From: Acidobacteriota bacterium
Lineage (GTDB): Bacteria > Acidobacteriota > Terriglobia > Terriglobales > Acidobacteriaceae
DNA length: 64,000 nucleotides
Direction of reading: 5' to 3'
Assembly (NCBI GenBank): GCA_003225175.1
Contig: QIBA01000038.1
Span: 62,001 to 126,000, forward strand
Shown: positions 1 to 9,872 of the stretch, one piece after another
How positions within the stretch are numbered: position 1 is the stretch's first letter
Layout of the letters: every line of letters begins with the position of its first letter
The notes under the pieces: model-generated
Told to the model about the DNA's origin: nothing
What the model saw: the letters and a program-made list of their open reading frames with translations, nothing else
Databases searched by the model: none
Made by a program: the position numbers and the translations under genes

Positions 1-723
1 GCGGATGCATGCAAATACGAGATAACAGGAGAACCGGCCGCCCCCGGCCGTGTGTTTGCCTGGAACTGCGTAACGGCAGGAATCGCGCTCCAGCGTTAAG
101 CCCCCGGAAGCATAGCAGCTGCAGACAAACACACGGCCGGGGGCGGCCGGTTCTCCTTAACTTTATGTCCTTGTTTATCTCCTCTTATCTCGTGTTCGTT
201 ATCTCCTCTTCCGGAGTGCTGCGGCACGAGTAGTTCAACGACTTCCGTTTTGGGACGAAGTTACACGCGCGTTTATGAGCAGGATCTTCAGGAATTAGAG
301 ACTGCATAGCAGTTCGCAGCCAACACACTGCCGGGGACGGCCGGTTGTCCTTACTTGAGCGCGGCATCATTGAATTGTTTTTGGAATTGAAACAAAGAAA
401 ACCCACCCGCTTGTCCCGGTTTTCCTGCGTCCCGTCTCCTCCAGCTTATTTCCCGGCGATTTTGGTGTGATACGACGGCCAATTGTTCTCAAGAGATGAT
501 CGACCCTTCAGACATACTACTTACGTTTTCCCGCTTCGGGAATTAGCTTGCCCAAAAACCGGCAACCACACGCATCCATTACCCCGGTAACCTTGTGCAC
601 TTAAATAAGGATGGTCAATAGTATCGGCACGAGATTCCAACCTTTTTCCAATCTGGGATTGGGTCTTCAGTAGGCTCGGCGCGCACGCCGAATATCTCCG
701 CACCGGTTGAGGGAAAGCACACT
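1..723. repeat. Gene-poor region with three copies of a GC-rich repeat
   Basis: I see no convincing gene here. A roughly 35-base GC-rich segment at about 28-62 is repeated as its reverse complement at about 123-157 with one mismatch, so the pair could form a long stem around a 60-base loop. A third, more diverged copy lies at about 306-354 in the same orientation as the second and shares the flanking motif gcatagcag. The core of each copy is the near-palindrome cggccgggggcggccg. The short open frames in this stretch lie inside the repeats or have no recognisable content. The last 60 bases carry the leader of the gene that starts at 724, including a gaggga ribosome-binding sequence. Confidence 0.7.
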
Positions 724-3700
724 ATGAAGCTCAGAACCAGTATTTCGTTGCTGGCTATCCTCTTTTTACTTCCGCAGTTCATGATGGCTGCAGAAACTCA
801 CAAAGCTAAGCATGGACCCATGGCCACAACGGCATTGGCTAAACTGCCAATGAGCTTCGAGCCTGCGCAAACCTCAGGTCGTTTTATCGCAAACGGCGGC
901 AGCTACAGGGTCTCCATCGGCGCTGGCGATTCTTATATCGCCATTAACGATGGCGTCGCCGGGCCGAAATCCACGCTGCACTTTGCATTCGAGAACGCGA
1001 ACCCCGCGGCTTCATTACAAGCTATGGACCCGCTGCCCGGAGTCATCAACTATTATCGCGGTCAGGATTCCCGAAATTGGCGGCTGGGAGTTAAGCCCTA
1101 CGCAAAAGTTCAGGCGAAGGCGGTCTATCCCGGCATCGATGTTATTTATTACGGAGATGGTCGTCGCCTCGAATTCGACTTTGTCGTGGCAGCCGGCGCT
1201 GATCCGAAGGCAATCGCATTCAAGGTGGATGGGGCGGATGAGCTCTCACTGTCGGACCAAGGCGACCTTGTTAGCGGCCTCAGTGGACAAGAATTTCGAT
1301 TCCACAAACCGTATGCCTATCAGTTAATCCGAGGTAAACGGGTTCCTGTCGCCGTGGAGTATGCACTTAACGCGGCCAACAAGGCCAATCTACGGTTGGG
1401 TAGCTACGACAAGAGCAGGAAGTTAATTATCGATCCAACGCTCACTTACTCCACATTCCTCGGCGGCAGCCAGGCCGATACGGGAAATGGAATCTCCGCC
1501 GATAGTACCGGCAATGCTTATATCGCCGGGAAGTCCTGCTCGAGCGACTTTATTGGCGGCGCCAGCTTCAAGGGCACGCAAAATGCTTGTGATGCCTATG
1601 TGACGAAACTCGACCCAACCGGACAAACCGTGCTGTGGACTACTTTCATCGCGGGCGCGGCACCGGTGCCGAATCCAGCGACAGCTGCGGCAAATGGCGT
1701 GGCGATCGACGCCGCCGGAAACGTGTATGTCATCGGCACTACCAACTTCTTCGATCTGCCGTTGCTTACGACACCGGGTGCAACCGATCACAGCTCCGCA
1801 TACAACGGAGGTGACAGCGATGCGTTTCTCTCGATTCTCAGCTCCACCGGCACCTTGCTTCGCGAGACTTATCTTGGCGGCAGCAACATCGACCAGGGCT
1901 TCGGAATAACCGTCGATCAGCAACAGAACGTCAGCGGTGTGGGACAGACATGTTCTCCAGACTTTCCCGCCTATAACTCGATTCAGCCAATGGTCGAAGA
2001 CTGCGTGGCGTTCATCACAAAACTTGACTTTGGATTGCATATCGCAGGACCGATTCTTCCGGGCGCTTCACCTCTTTCGCCCAGACCCGTCTCGCTTACC
2101 GATACAAGCTGCAGTACCGGCGCACTTTGTCCGGCTACGCCCGACGCTACACAAACCTACTATTTCTTTTCCGCATTGTTTGGAGGACAGCCGTTGCCGC
2201 CAGAGGGGAGCTGGCCGAGTTTAGGGGGGCCGAGTTATCAGTCGGGGGTGCAAGTTCCGCTAGGAGCCATTACGATTGGCACTCCCAATTGCGGCTTGAC
2301 GGATCAAAAGCCACCCCAGGTTCTAGTAGCGGAAGGCACGGGAACCGCTGCAGGTTTGACGTGGCCCTGCGGGTCGATCAAGCCCAAAGCGGGAATCCCC
2401 GATGGCGCAGGGTTCGCGTGGCTTGACCTTGGTGACGTTCCGCCGGCGCACATCTTTGCAACGACTTCAGCCTACGGAGTGGCGCTCGATCCTGTCGGTG
2501 ACGTTTTCGCCGTTGGTGGAACCAGTACCGCTGATTTAACTCCATTCATGTTTTATGCAGGTTACGCGGGGATCCATTTCGGAAAGACAGGCGCCTGGGT
2601 ACTCAAGCTAAGTGGCCTCGACGGCGCCCAAATTTACGCTACTGCGCTTACAACCGGTGCGGACACCGATGCTGCTCCCAATTCCGCCAGGGCAATTGCT
2701 GTTGATACCTCCGGACAGGCCTACATTACCGGAGTGTCGTCAGGCAGTCTGATGACGACTCCGGGTTCGGCTAACTCGGGTGCACTAGGCGGGAAGGATG
2801 CCTTTGTAGTCAAACTAGACATTCCCGCTTCTCATTTTCTGTACAGCACCTACCTGGGCGGTAGCGGAGACGACCAGGGACTTGGGATCGCGATCGATAA
2901 CGGTGGCGCCGCTTACGTTGCGGGCAGCACTACTTCACCGAACCTGAAGGTCATCAACCCCTTGCTGGATTTGGCGGGCAATGCCGAGACATCGCTCCTT
3001 GGTCCTCAGGATGCCTTCATTGCAAGACTGAACCCCAGCGGTTCGGCATCGACGATGATGGCATACCTGGGTGGAGCTTCTTCTGATCAGGCAAACGGAA
3101 TCGTATTGGACCAGAAAGGGAATATTTTCCTGGCCGGAACCACGCAGTCGCTGGATTTTCCCATCGTGCCGGCCGCGGCTGGTGCGGCTGGGAAAACGAC
3201 CTTTGGCGGCGGCACAAGCGATGCGTTTGTGGCGCTGATTAATGGAGCAACCTTCCCCATCGCGGCAATGACTCCGCCGGCTCTGAACTTCGGCAACCAA
3301 AATGTCGGCGCAACCTCCGCAACTCAGACGGCGACATTGAAGAATACGGGCACCGGCATACTGAACATCACTTCGATTGGTTTCGCCGGCGCCAGCGGTG
3401 ACTACACCCAAACCAATAACTGCGGCTCGCAACTTACGCCGGCGGGAGGGGCAAAAGACAACTGTACGATTACAGTTACATTTGCCCCGACGGCTGCGGG
3501 ATCGCGTCCTGACATCATCCAAATCGCGGACGATTCCGCTAACAGTCCTCAAGCCGTTGCGTTGGCCGGCACCGGTGTCGCCGTCCAGGGTACGATCCAG
3601 CTTTCGCCCACGACCGTGGCCTTTGGCAATCAACCGACCGGCACAACCAGCACAGCGAAGACGGTTACGTTAGCAAATACTTCTTTGACCTTTCCGCTAA

Positions 3701-4449
3701 CCATCTCCAGCATCACAACCGGAAATGCCGCATTCAAGCAGACGAACAACTGCCCAGTCAGTCCGGCGACTTTGGCCGCCAACGCTAACTGCGCGATTCA
3801 GGTGACCTTTGCGCCTAGCGCCGCGGCCAACCTCACTGCCAGCCTGACAGTTACGGCGGTAGCGGCAAATTCACCGCAATCAGTCTCGCTGACCGGCACT
3901 GGCACTTCAGCGGGAGCTTCGGGTGCTCCGGACTTTACGCTGACCAGTTCCCAGCAGTCGATCACCGCGCCCTCGACAGGCGGGACAGCTTCGTTCCAGG
4001 TTAGTGCAGCTCCGCTCAATGGCTTTAATCAGGCATTGGGTCTAACGTGCGCGGCTCCTTCTGGAGCAACCTGCTCGGCCTCTCCCAGTTCGTTAGCTAT
4101 GGACGGCACATCGGTTCCATCAGCAGCAGTGACCGTGTCCATCGCGTCAGGGAGCAGCGGAGGAGGAATCAATCCGAGAACAGAGCTGAGGTTCGGAGCA
4201 CGACCGATCTTCGCTTCCATTCTTCCCTTCGGCATGTTGGGTGTGGTGGTGGCGGGAAGAAGGCGCCGAGTAATGTTTGTGCTGTTGCTGGTTCTGCTTG
4301 GGACAGTCTTGTTCTCCGTCAATTGCGGCGGAGCCAATACAAGCGGCGGCGGCATGGCCCCTGGGACGTATCAGGTGACGGTGACCGGTGCGGCCAGCGG
4401 AACTAACGCCATCAGCCACTCGGCAACAATTACCCTGACGGTGAATTAA
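724..4449 (+). CDS. Secreted SBBP-repeat protein with two choice-of-anchor-D domains
   Basis: This 1241-residue exported protein begins with a signal peptide (about residues 1-22, hydrophobic core SLLAILFLLPQF). Residues about 50-235 resemble the domain that precedes SBBP repeats (motifs INYYRGQD and YPGIDVIYYG). About 240-840 holds repeated beta-propeller units with signatures such as YSTFLGG, YLGGSGDDQG and DAFVVKLD. Two ASH/choice-of-anchor-D domains follow at about 845-950 and 956-1065 (LNFGNQNVG, VAFGNQPTG). Near residues 1168-1200 an Arg-rich stretch is followed by a strongly hydrophobic segment, which suggests a C-terminal membrane anchor or sorting signal. Such proteins are typical of Acidobacteriota; no enzymatic function is established, and a cell-surface or adhesive role is inference. 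The start is supported by an upstream gaggga, and a strong terminator follows directly. Confidence 0.9.
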   Translation: MKLRTSISLLAILFLLPQFMMAAETHKAKHGPMATTALAKLPMSFEPAQTSGRFIANGGSYRVSIGAGDSYIAINDGVAGPKSTLHFAFENANPAASLQAMDPLPGVINYYRGQDSRNWRLGVKPYAKVQAKAVYPGIDVIYYGDGRRLEFDFVVAAGADPKAIAFKVDGADELSLSDQGDLVSGLSGQEFRFHKPYAYQLIRGKRVPVAVEYALNAANKANLRLGSYDKSRKLIIDPTLTYSTFLGGSQADTGNGISADSTGNAYIAGKSCSSDFIGGASFKGTQNACDAYVTKLDPTGQTVLWTTFIAGAAPVPNPATAAANGVAIDAAGNVYVIGTTNFFDLPLLTTPGATDHSSAYNGGDSDAFLSILSSTGTLLRETYLGGSNIDQGFGITVDQQQNVSGVGQTCSPDFPAYNSIQPMVEDCVAFITKLDFGLHIAGPILPGASPLSPRPVSLTDTSCSTGALCPATPDATQTYYFFSALFGGQPLPPEGSWPSLGGPSYQSGVQVPLGAITIGTPNCGLTDQKPPQVLVAEGTGTAAGLTWPCGSIKPKAGIPDGAGFAWLDLGDVPPAHIFATTSAYGVALDPVGDVFAVGGTSTADLTPFMFYAGYAGIHFGKTGAWVLKLSGLDGAQIYATALTTGADTDAAPNSARAIAVDTSGQAYITGVSSGSLMTTPGSANSGALGGKDAFVVKLDIPASHFLYSTYLGGSGDDQGLGIAIDNGGAAYVAGSTTSPNLKVINPLLDLAGNAETSLLGPQDAFIARLNPSGSASTMMAYLGGASSDQANGIVLDQKGNIFLAGTTQSLDFPIVPAAAGAAGKTTFGGGTSDAFVALINGATFPIAAMTPPALNFGNQNVGATSATQTATLKNTGTGILNITSIGFAGASGDYTQTNNCGSQLTPAGGAKDNCTITVTFAPTAAGSRPDIIQIADDSANSPQAVALAGTGVAVQGTIQLSPTTVAFGNQPTGTTSTAKTVTLANTSLTFPLTISSITTGNAAFKQTNNCPVSPATLAANANCAIQVTFAPSAAANLTASLTVTAVAANSPQSVSLTGTGTSAGASGAPDFTLTSSQQSITAPSTGGTASFQVSAAPLNGFNQALGLTCAAPSGATCSASPSSLAMDGTSVPSAAVTVSIASGSSGGGINPRTELRFGARPIFASILPFGMLGVVVAGRRRRVMFVLLLVLLGTVLFSVNCGGANTSGGGMAPGTYQVTVTGAASGTNAISHSATITLTVN

Positions 4450-4465
4450 CAAAAATGGGAAAGCT

Positions 4466-4501
4466 CTTCAGGCCACCTTCGGGTGGCCTGAAGTTTTTTT
4501 T
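4466..4501 (+). terminator. Intrinsic terminator after the SBBP gene
   Basis: A 12-base-pair perfect stem (4466-4477 with 4482-4493) closed by a ttcg tetraloop is followed by eight T residues. It lies 16 bases after the stop codon at 4449. Confidence 0.95.
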
Positions 4502-5011
4502 GCTGGATCGGCGTGCGTCGCAAGTCTGCGGTAAAGAAGCCCCTCCCCTTCCTCCGTGACTTCCGTGTTCAATTTTTTGGGTTTCGTAGTTTACTCGGCG
4601 AAAAAAAGACTGAACACGGAGGTCACGGAGATTGGGGAGGAAAAACGCCGAAACCGCCGCTAAGTCCGCAATCTCACATTTCATCTGAATGAGGGCATAC
4701 GCGTTGTAAATGGCCCCAATCTAAAATTGCCCAACCGGTATCCACGATCGTAAGGAAGCCCTCCCCACTCTCCGTGACCTCCGTGTTCAAATTTTTTGGG
4801 TTTCGTAGTTTACTTCGAGCCCGCGGTCCCATCCGAATGAGGGCATTCATCGCGTTGTAAATGGCCCAAATCTAAAATTACCCAACCGGTATCCACGACG
4901 GTTATCCGCGTGAGTAGTTGGTATTGACGGTTTACGTCCAATCGACCGTCACCCAGCGGCTACCCATCCTGGCAACAAAAACGGCGCTGCCGGGATCCCG
5001 ATTGCCGCTGT
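4502..5011. repeat. Gene-free region with direct and inverted repeats
   Basis: No gene is seen. A unit containing ctccgtgacctccgtgttc followed by ttttttgggtttcgtagttt occurs at about 4553-4596 and again at about 4771-4815. A second unit, containing gaatgagggcat and cgttgtaaatggcc and ending near ccaaccggtatccacga, occurs at about 4682-4757 and 4828-4900. The first copy is also followed by its own reverse complement at 4611-4630, which can pair with 4554-4573. This is a nested repeat cluster between the terminator of one gene and the 3' end of the opposite-strand phosphoesterase gene. Confidence 0.75.
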
Positions 5012-6910
5012 TCAGAACGTGGGTCCGACCTCTTGCGATGGGTCACAGACGCCGCTTGTTGGCTGTGTGGGTAATGCAGGCGGGATCTTCCAGGGCGGCG
5101 GCTGCGTGAAATCGAAGAACTCGGTCATGTCGTCGGCCCAGGCGTCGCGCCTGGTTAGGGGAGGCACGTTGAAGGTTGTTTCGACCAGCTTCAGGATCGA
5201 GGTCAGCTCGCGCGGTTTATGAGAGACGAAGTGCGGCTTCACCCAGGGCGAGATTACCATAATGGGAATGCGCAATCCGGAGAGGTTGAACCGGCCTTGT
5301 ACGTCGCTTGATGCCAGGATCGGCGCGATGTCGTCGGGCGGCGGAACCTGGAACGGCGGAACGTGCTCATACAGTCCGCCTCCCTCGTCGTAGGTCAGGA
5401 CAAATGCCGATGACTGCCAGGCGGTGCTCTTCATCAGTGCAGAGAGAATCTTCTGTACCAGAGCCGCGCCGCTCTGAATGTTGTTCTCCGGATGTTCGTC
5501 GAGGCCGGTGCTGCCGGCGCGCTCGATAAAGACGAACTGCGGAAGATCGTCATCGGCCGTGGGCGACGACAGCACCGAGTACAAGTTGCTGATGTTATAG
5601 ACCTTCGGCTTCACATCGCTGCGATAGTAGTCGGCAAAGTCGCTGAGATAGATGTCGCTGTCCTGGTAGTAGTAACGCCAGCTCACTCCTGCCTCGTTCA
5701 ATGCCCGGAAGATCGTCTTCTGCGACCAGCCTGCTGAGCCGGGAGTGTCGTCGTCTCTGTGCCCGAACGACGTGCCGGTAAACATGTACATGCGATTAGG
5801 ATTTGTATTTGTGGGCACGGACGAGAAGAAGCGATCGCTGGTGGCAAACTGCGTTGCCAATTCGTAGTAGTAGGGCAGGTCCGTCTGATCGTAGTGTCCC
5901 ATCTGCCGCGTGCCGTCGGGATCCTTCGTGGTCAGGTTGACGTTCTGCGGGAACTTGTCCATCAGGAACTTGGCATTACTGAAGTCCGTATTCAGGAAGG
6001 TATCGGGCGGCTGCAGATCCATATATGCATGGCTTTCATTCCATGCAAACACGAAGGCCTCGGTGCAAACGGTTTTGTAGTGATACGGCTTGACCAACTT
6101 TCCCGTTTTGGTCTTCAGGGCGAGGTTGGGGTCGAAGCCGTCAATGTCCGCCGCAGTGGCTCCAGGGACTCTCGCGGCGCGATATGCTCCCAGCACGCCA
6201 AAGTAATTGTCGAAACTCCGGTTCTCCTGAAGCATGACGATGATGTGCTTAATGGGATGGGTCGGGACTGGAGGCTGCGCCACACTCACTACAACCTGCT
6301 GTGTCAGCTTCGCGCCGCTCTGAGCCGTCGCGGTCGCTGTGTACGTGGTGGTTGCTCCGGGCGACAGCTTGAGCGATCCATTGGGCAACAAAGAACTCAC
6401 GTCGCCGACGCCTTGGTCGATGGAAAGTGAAGTGATGCCTTGGGAGGCCCAGCTTAGAGTGGCGGTGCCTCCGGGCTGAATCGTGTCGGGCTCGGCGGAG
6501 AAGTCGAACTGGACCGGCAAGACCGTGATAGTCAAGTTGGCGCTGGCCTGCTGTCCGTTGGAATTCGTAACGGTGGCAACGTATGTCGTCGTGCCGCTCG
6601 GCGGAAATGTCTCTGAGCCTGTGGGCAGCGTGAGTTGACGCTCTTCAGGCGCAGGCAGCGCGGGAGCGAAGCTGATGCTGGACGCATTGCTGGCGGTCCA
6701 ACTCAGAGTCGTAAGCTGGCCGGCGACAACTGTCTGTAGGTTCGCCGAAAGCAAAATTGTTGGCGAGCCCGGAGGCGGGGCTGCGCCTTTTCCTACCGAG
6801 CTCGTCTCTGGGGCTGCGGACCCGGCGGCTCCACATCCGACACAAAGAGCAAGAACAAAAACGGCGGCAACAATCAGCAGCGACTCGAATGTGCGACGGC
6901 GAAGATTCAC
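5012..6910 (-). CDS. Secreted phosphoesterase (phospholipase C/acid phosphatase family) with Ig-like N-terminus
   Basis: The 632-residue product has an N-terminal hydrophobic segment ending in LCVGC, a plausible though not perfect lipobox, so it is probably an exported lipoprotein. Residues about 45-210 look like two Ig-like beta-sandwich repeats (TLSWTASNASS, ATLSWASQGIT). The catalytic domain begins near residue 217 with HIIVMLQENRSFDNYFG, the hallmark of the PF04185 phosphoesterase family of phospholipase C and acid phosphatases, and continues with MYMFTGTSFGH, VFIERAGS and FVLTYDEGGG to about residue 600. Expected activity is hydrolysis of phosphate esters in the periplasm or at the cell surface; the substrate cannot be read from sequence. 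The start codon is GTG. The gene stands alone, divergent from the gene at 7206. Confidence 0.88.
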   Translation of the reverse strand: MNLRRRTFESLLIVAAVFVLALCVGCGAAGSAAPETSSVGKGAAPPPGSPTILLSANLQTVVAGQLTTLSWTASNASSISFAPALPAPEERQLTLPTGSETFPPSGTTTYVATVTNSNGQQASANLTITVLPVQFDFSAEPDTIQPGGTATLSWASQGITSLSIDQGVGDVSSLLPNGSLKLSPGATTTYTATATAQSGAKLTQQVVVSVAQPPVPTHPIKHIIVMLQENRSFDNYFGVLGAYRAARVPGATAADIDGFDPNLALKTKTGKLVKPYHYKTVCTEAFVFAWNESHAYMDLQPPDTFLNTDFSNAKFLMDKFPQNVNLTTKDPDGTRQMGHYDQTDLPYYYELATQFATSDRFFSSVPTNTNPNRMYMFTGTSFGHRDDDTPGSAGWSQKTIFRALNEAGVSWRYYYQDSDIYLSDFADYYRSDVKPKVYNISNLYSVLSSPTADDDLPQFVFIERAGSTGLDEHPENNIQSGAALVQKILSALMKSTAWQSSAFVLTYDEGGGLYEHVPPFQVPPPDDIAPILASSDVQGRFNLSGLRIPIMVISPWVKPHFVSHKPRELTSILKLVETTFNVPPLTRRDAWADDMTEFFDFTQPPPWKIPPALPTQPTSGVCDPSQEVGPTF

Positions 6911-7205
6911 AACCAGGCTCGACCCAGCAGCTTGGATTCAGCAACTCCGGCGAGAGTTGCCGGTAAATCGTCATTGCCATCCTGGCCTATTCGCGTTGCT
7001 TATGGCCCCATAAGCGAGGCCTATTTTGGGAACCGCGATTTATGCGGTTACGGGGCGTTCACGTTTTGCGAATGACAGAGCGCTCAGGCCGCGGTTTCTG
7101 TGGGTTGCAGCCGGTCTTAAGACCTGGCAACTCGGAATAACACAACCAGCATCTGTGGCTCTGGCCTAAGGCATCCGCACGCGCAACGGCCAGGAGAAGA
7201 GTCCG
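6911..7205. promoter_or_regulatory. Divergent intergenic region
   Basis: About 295 bases separate two divergently transcribed genes for exported proteins, so promoters for both must lie here. The only element I can point to is the aggaga ribosome-binding sequence just before the ATG at 7206. I see no clear -35/-10 pair or strong operator. Confidence 0.4.
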
Positions 7206-9548
7206 ATGAAAAAGCTGCTGTTCATGCTGTGGTTGGGGAGCACTCTGCTTTTTGGCGCAGCGTCGCTGGCGGCGCAGAACACGGTTGACGTTCTCGGCGG
7301 CGGGCCACAGCCTGGGAACACCATTGGCTGTGCGGTCAATCCGAATTGCATTCCCGCGGTTTGGTCAACCACCTCGAACGCGGGCTCCGATATTTCTTCG
7401 GCGATTGCGGCGAACTTTGTCTTCGCGAAGAATGGCGGCGCACTCGCCACAGACTTTTCCGATTCCACAAATGGGCAAATCTGTCTGGCCGATACTCGCG
7501 ACCTCACCGGAACTACGCTGTTCGCGCAGATCGCCGCGAATTGTCACGCCAAGGGAGGCCGCGCGCTTCTGCTCATACGCGACAGCGGAGTCACTGCGCC
7601 GTCGGCGATTCCGGTATTCACCATATCCACGACGAACGGCGATTTTCTAAAAAACGGTGTGGGATTCAATACGACTACCGGAGTCTCTAACGATCAGATT
7701 CGGATCAATGTGGCTGTCGCGACACCGCCGGCGAATCCTACCGGTCAGCATAATTGCCCGGATGGGCAAGCGACTGCTGCATACGCTGGTCCGGGCACGG
7801 CGACCTACACGCCGAATGAGAGTCTGTGCCTGCCTGCCGGAGCAGGGCAGGCGGTGGAGCCGAGCATGACCGTCGACTCGCAGGGCACGATTTACATCGA
7901 GTCGATTCGCGGCGTGCCGGGAGGCCTTGATCTGTGGCGCTGGTACAAAACTGCTGATGGCGGTCCCAATGCCGACGGAACGTTGCCCTTCAAGTATGAA
8001 GGCCAGCCCGATTGCGGAATCTTCTTGAGCGATTTCTGCCGCGAAAGCGGAGTGGTTCCGGGAGGAGGCGATGGCGATGTTGCCTTCAACGGTCCTGATC
8101 CCGCGAACATGAGCATTCCCAATTTGGCCGTGGTCAGCCTGAGCGCTGCAGAGGTCACGGGCAGCAACTCCACGAATCGTGCAGATACGTTCAGCACTCC
8201 GAACCCGGCTACAGCGGCAGTTCCCTTCGATGATCGCATGTGGATCAATGGCTTCAATGACCCGAACCACGTGTACATGGAGTACCACGATTTTGGAACG
8301 ACGTCGCAGATCTTTGTACAACGATCAAGCAATGGCGGCCAGAGTTATACCGACGCTACCGGAGTAGCAATTGACGCGGCCACGGAGCCGAGTGTTGGTC
8401 CGCCGACCGGCAATATCGCCGGACAGATCAAAGTGGACAACAGCAGTTGCTCGAGTCACGGCAACCTGTACCAGATCTTTGTTGGTCCAGACAATCCCAC
8501 CGACAATTCGCACAACAGCAGCGCTTATATGAATGCAGCTTATGTGGGCGTCGCTGCAGGCGTGAGCCTCGCGAATCCGGCGCTCACGTTCAAGGACTAC
8601 AAGATCTTCAGCTGTGGCGCGGGATCGACGTGTTCTACCGGGTTGGGATTGGGCAACCTGTTTCCCGCGTTAGCCGTGGATAACTTCGGCAACGTTTACG
8701 CCACGTGGTCGGACAACGCCAACATTTATTACTCGTACTCAAACACGCTCGGGACGCGATGGTCTCCGGCGATCAAATTGACTCAGGGCACTTCCCAAGC
8801 TGGGAAGTCAAACCTGTTTCCCTGGATCGCTGCCGACGGCAATGGACACGTCGCCGTCGCGTGGTATGGGGCGGACCAAAGCGGGAATTCGAATACCGTT
8901 CCCGCAGCCAGCACTCACTGGAATGTTTTTGTCTCAGAGAGTGTGAATGGCCACGCGATGTCCCCGGCCTTCACCATGAGCCAGGCCACGGACCATTCCA
9001 ACCACACCGGGCAGATCTCAACCGGAGGCCTGCTCGGCAGCTCCGATCGCAGCCTGGCAGACTTCTTCCAGATTGGCATTGATCCGAATCATCTCGTCAA
9101 TATCGCCTATGCGGATAACCATGCCGGTCCCTCGGTCTCGTACTTCACCCGGCAAAGGACGGCAGCCGCAGGCATCGCCACGAAAGGGAAATGCGCAGGC
9201 ACGTCGCATGAGGCTGGCGGCAAAGGCCACGTGAACAGCAAACGCAGTGGACAGGCGACGTTCAGTTTCGGCTACGACGATTCCGTCCAGCCAACCGGCA
9301 GCGCCTCCTACAGTGATTCCGGATCTGGGATCAACTTTCAGTCCACCCAACTTCCTACAGCAACGTTTGACGAAGCGGGGCACATCGTGAGCCTTACCGG
9401 ATCGGGGACCAACAACGGTTCGCCGGTGACCTACAGCATTAGTGCTGCGGACAGCTCGCTGGCCGCTCCAGGGCTGTTCACCATCACTCTGAGCAATGGC
9501 TACAGCAACACCGGTACGCTGCTCGACGGAAGCATCACGGTGTATTGA
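7206..9548 (+). CDS. Secreted sialidase-like (BNR-type) beta-propeller protein of unknown function
   Basis: This 780-residue protein has a clear signal peptide (MKKLLFMLWLGSTLLFGAASLAAQ). Several segments resemble exo-alpha-sialidase/BNR propeller blades: EPSMTVDSQGTIYIES (about residue 220), PALAVDNFGNVYATWSDN (about 485), FPWIAADGNGHVAVAWYG (about 540) and LADFFQIGIDPNHLVNIAYAD (about 620). The last 120 residues form a separate beta-rich domain. A catalytic Arg triad cannot be assigned, so glycosidase activity should not be assumed. An aggaga ribosome-binding sequence precedes the ATG, and a strong terminator follows. It is monocistronic. Confidence 0.82.
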   Translation: MKKLLFMLWLGSTLLFGAASLAAQNTVDVLGGGPQPGNTIGCAVNPNCIPAVWSTTSNAGSDISSAIAANFVFAKNGGALATDFSDSTNGQICLADTRDLTGTTLFAQIAANCHAKGGRALLLIRDSGVTAPSAIPVFTISTTNGDFLKNGVGFNTTTGVSNDQIRINVAVATPPANPTGQHNCPDGQATAAYAGPGTATYTPNESLCLPAGAGQAVEPSMTVDSQGTIYIESIRGVPGGLDLWRWYKTADGGPNADGTLPFKYEGQPDCGIFLSDFCRESGVVPGGGDGDVAFNGPDPANMSIPNLAVVSLSAAEVTGSNSTNRADTFSTPNPATAAVPFDDRMWINGFNDPNHVYMEYHDFGTTSQIFVQRSSNGGQSYTDATGVAIDAATEPSVGPPTGNIAGQIKVDNSSCSSHGNLYQIFVGPDNPTDNSHNSSAYMNAAYVGVAAGVSLANPALTFKDYKIFSCGAGSTCSTGLGLGNLFPALAVDNFGNVYATWSDNANIYYSYSNTLGTRWSPAIKLTQGTSQAGKSNLFPWIAADGNGHVAVAWYGADQSGNSNTVPAASTHWNVFVSESVNGHAMSPAFTMSQATDHSNHTGQISTGGLLGSSDRSLADFFQIGIDPNHLVNIAYADNHAGPSVSYFTRQRTAAAGIATKGKCAGTSHEAGGKGHVNSKRSGQATFSFGYDDSVQPTGSASYSDSGSGINFQSTQLPTATFDEAGHIVSLTGSGTNNGSPVTYSISAADSSLAAPGLFTITLSNGYSNTGTLLDGSITVY

Positions 9549-9578
9549 CCCGTAACGAAAGACGGAGTCTGCATTGAA

Positions 9579-9608
9579 AAGCCCGCGCAGTTTGCGCGGG
9601 CTTGCTTT
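9579..9608 (+). terminator. Intrinsic terminator
   Basis: A GC-rich stem (9581-9589 with 9593-9601, extended by an A/T pair on each side) with a three-base loop lies about 30 bases after the stop at 9548 and is followed by tgctttt. Confidence 0.85.
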
Positions 9609-9872
9609 TACTGTCCTTGATCATGCGCATGTCTGGGTAAGAGCTGCAGAAATTCAAGGAGAGCATCTAAACCCCTGCACTTGCGATAGATGGCCAACCT
9701 TCCGCTGATTTGTGGAGTCCGCAGCTCTCGAAATCGACTCTCGAAAGGCGTCTTCTCCCGGATTTAAGGGTTCTAAATAAGTACAGACTTCGGAGATACC
9801 AAATGGGAGCAGCTGCGGTAGATCCCGTGTTGGTACAGGTGTGAAGAAGGACTTCACTGGAGGGAGAAGCCA
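9609..9872. other. Intergenic leader of the Gly/Asn-rich protein gene
   Basis: The gap between 9548 and 9873 holds the terminator and then about 260 bases with no gene I can support. It ends in a good ribosome-binding sequence (ctggaggga) before the ATG at 9873. Two overlapping minus-strand frames of 67-68 codons have no recognisable content. Confidence 0.5.

Noticed and set aside
185-703. Short minus-strand frames in the left repeat region
   Set aside because: They lie within repeats and have no conserved content.
2935-3633. 232-codon minus-strand frame inside the SBBP gene
   Set aside because: Arg-rich shadow composition and no domain.
5759-6430. 223-codon plus-strand frame opposite the phosphoesterase
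   Set aside because: Antisense to a gene with clear family motifs.
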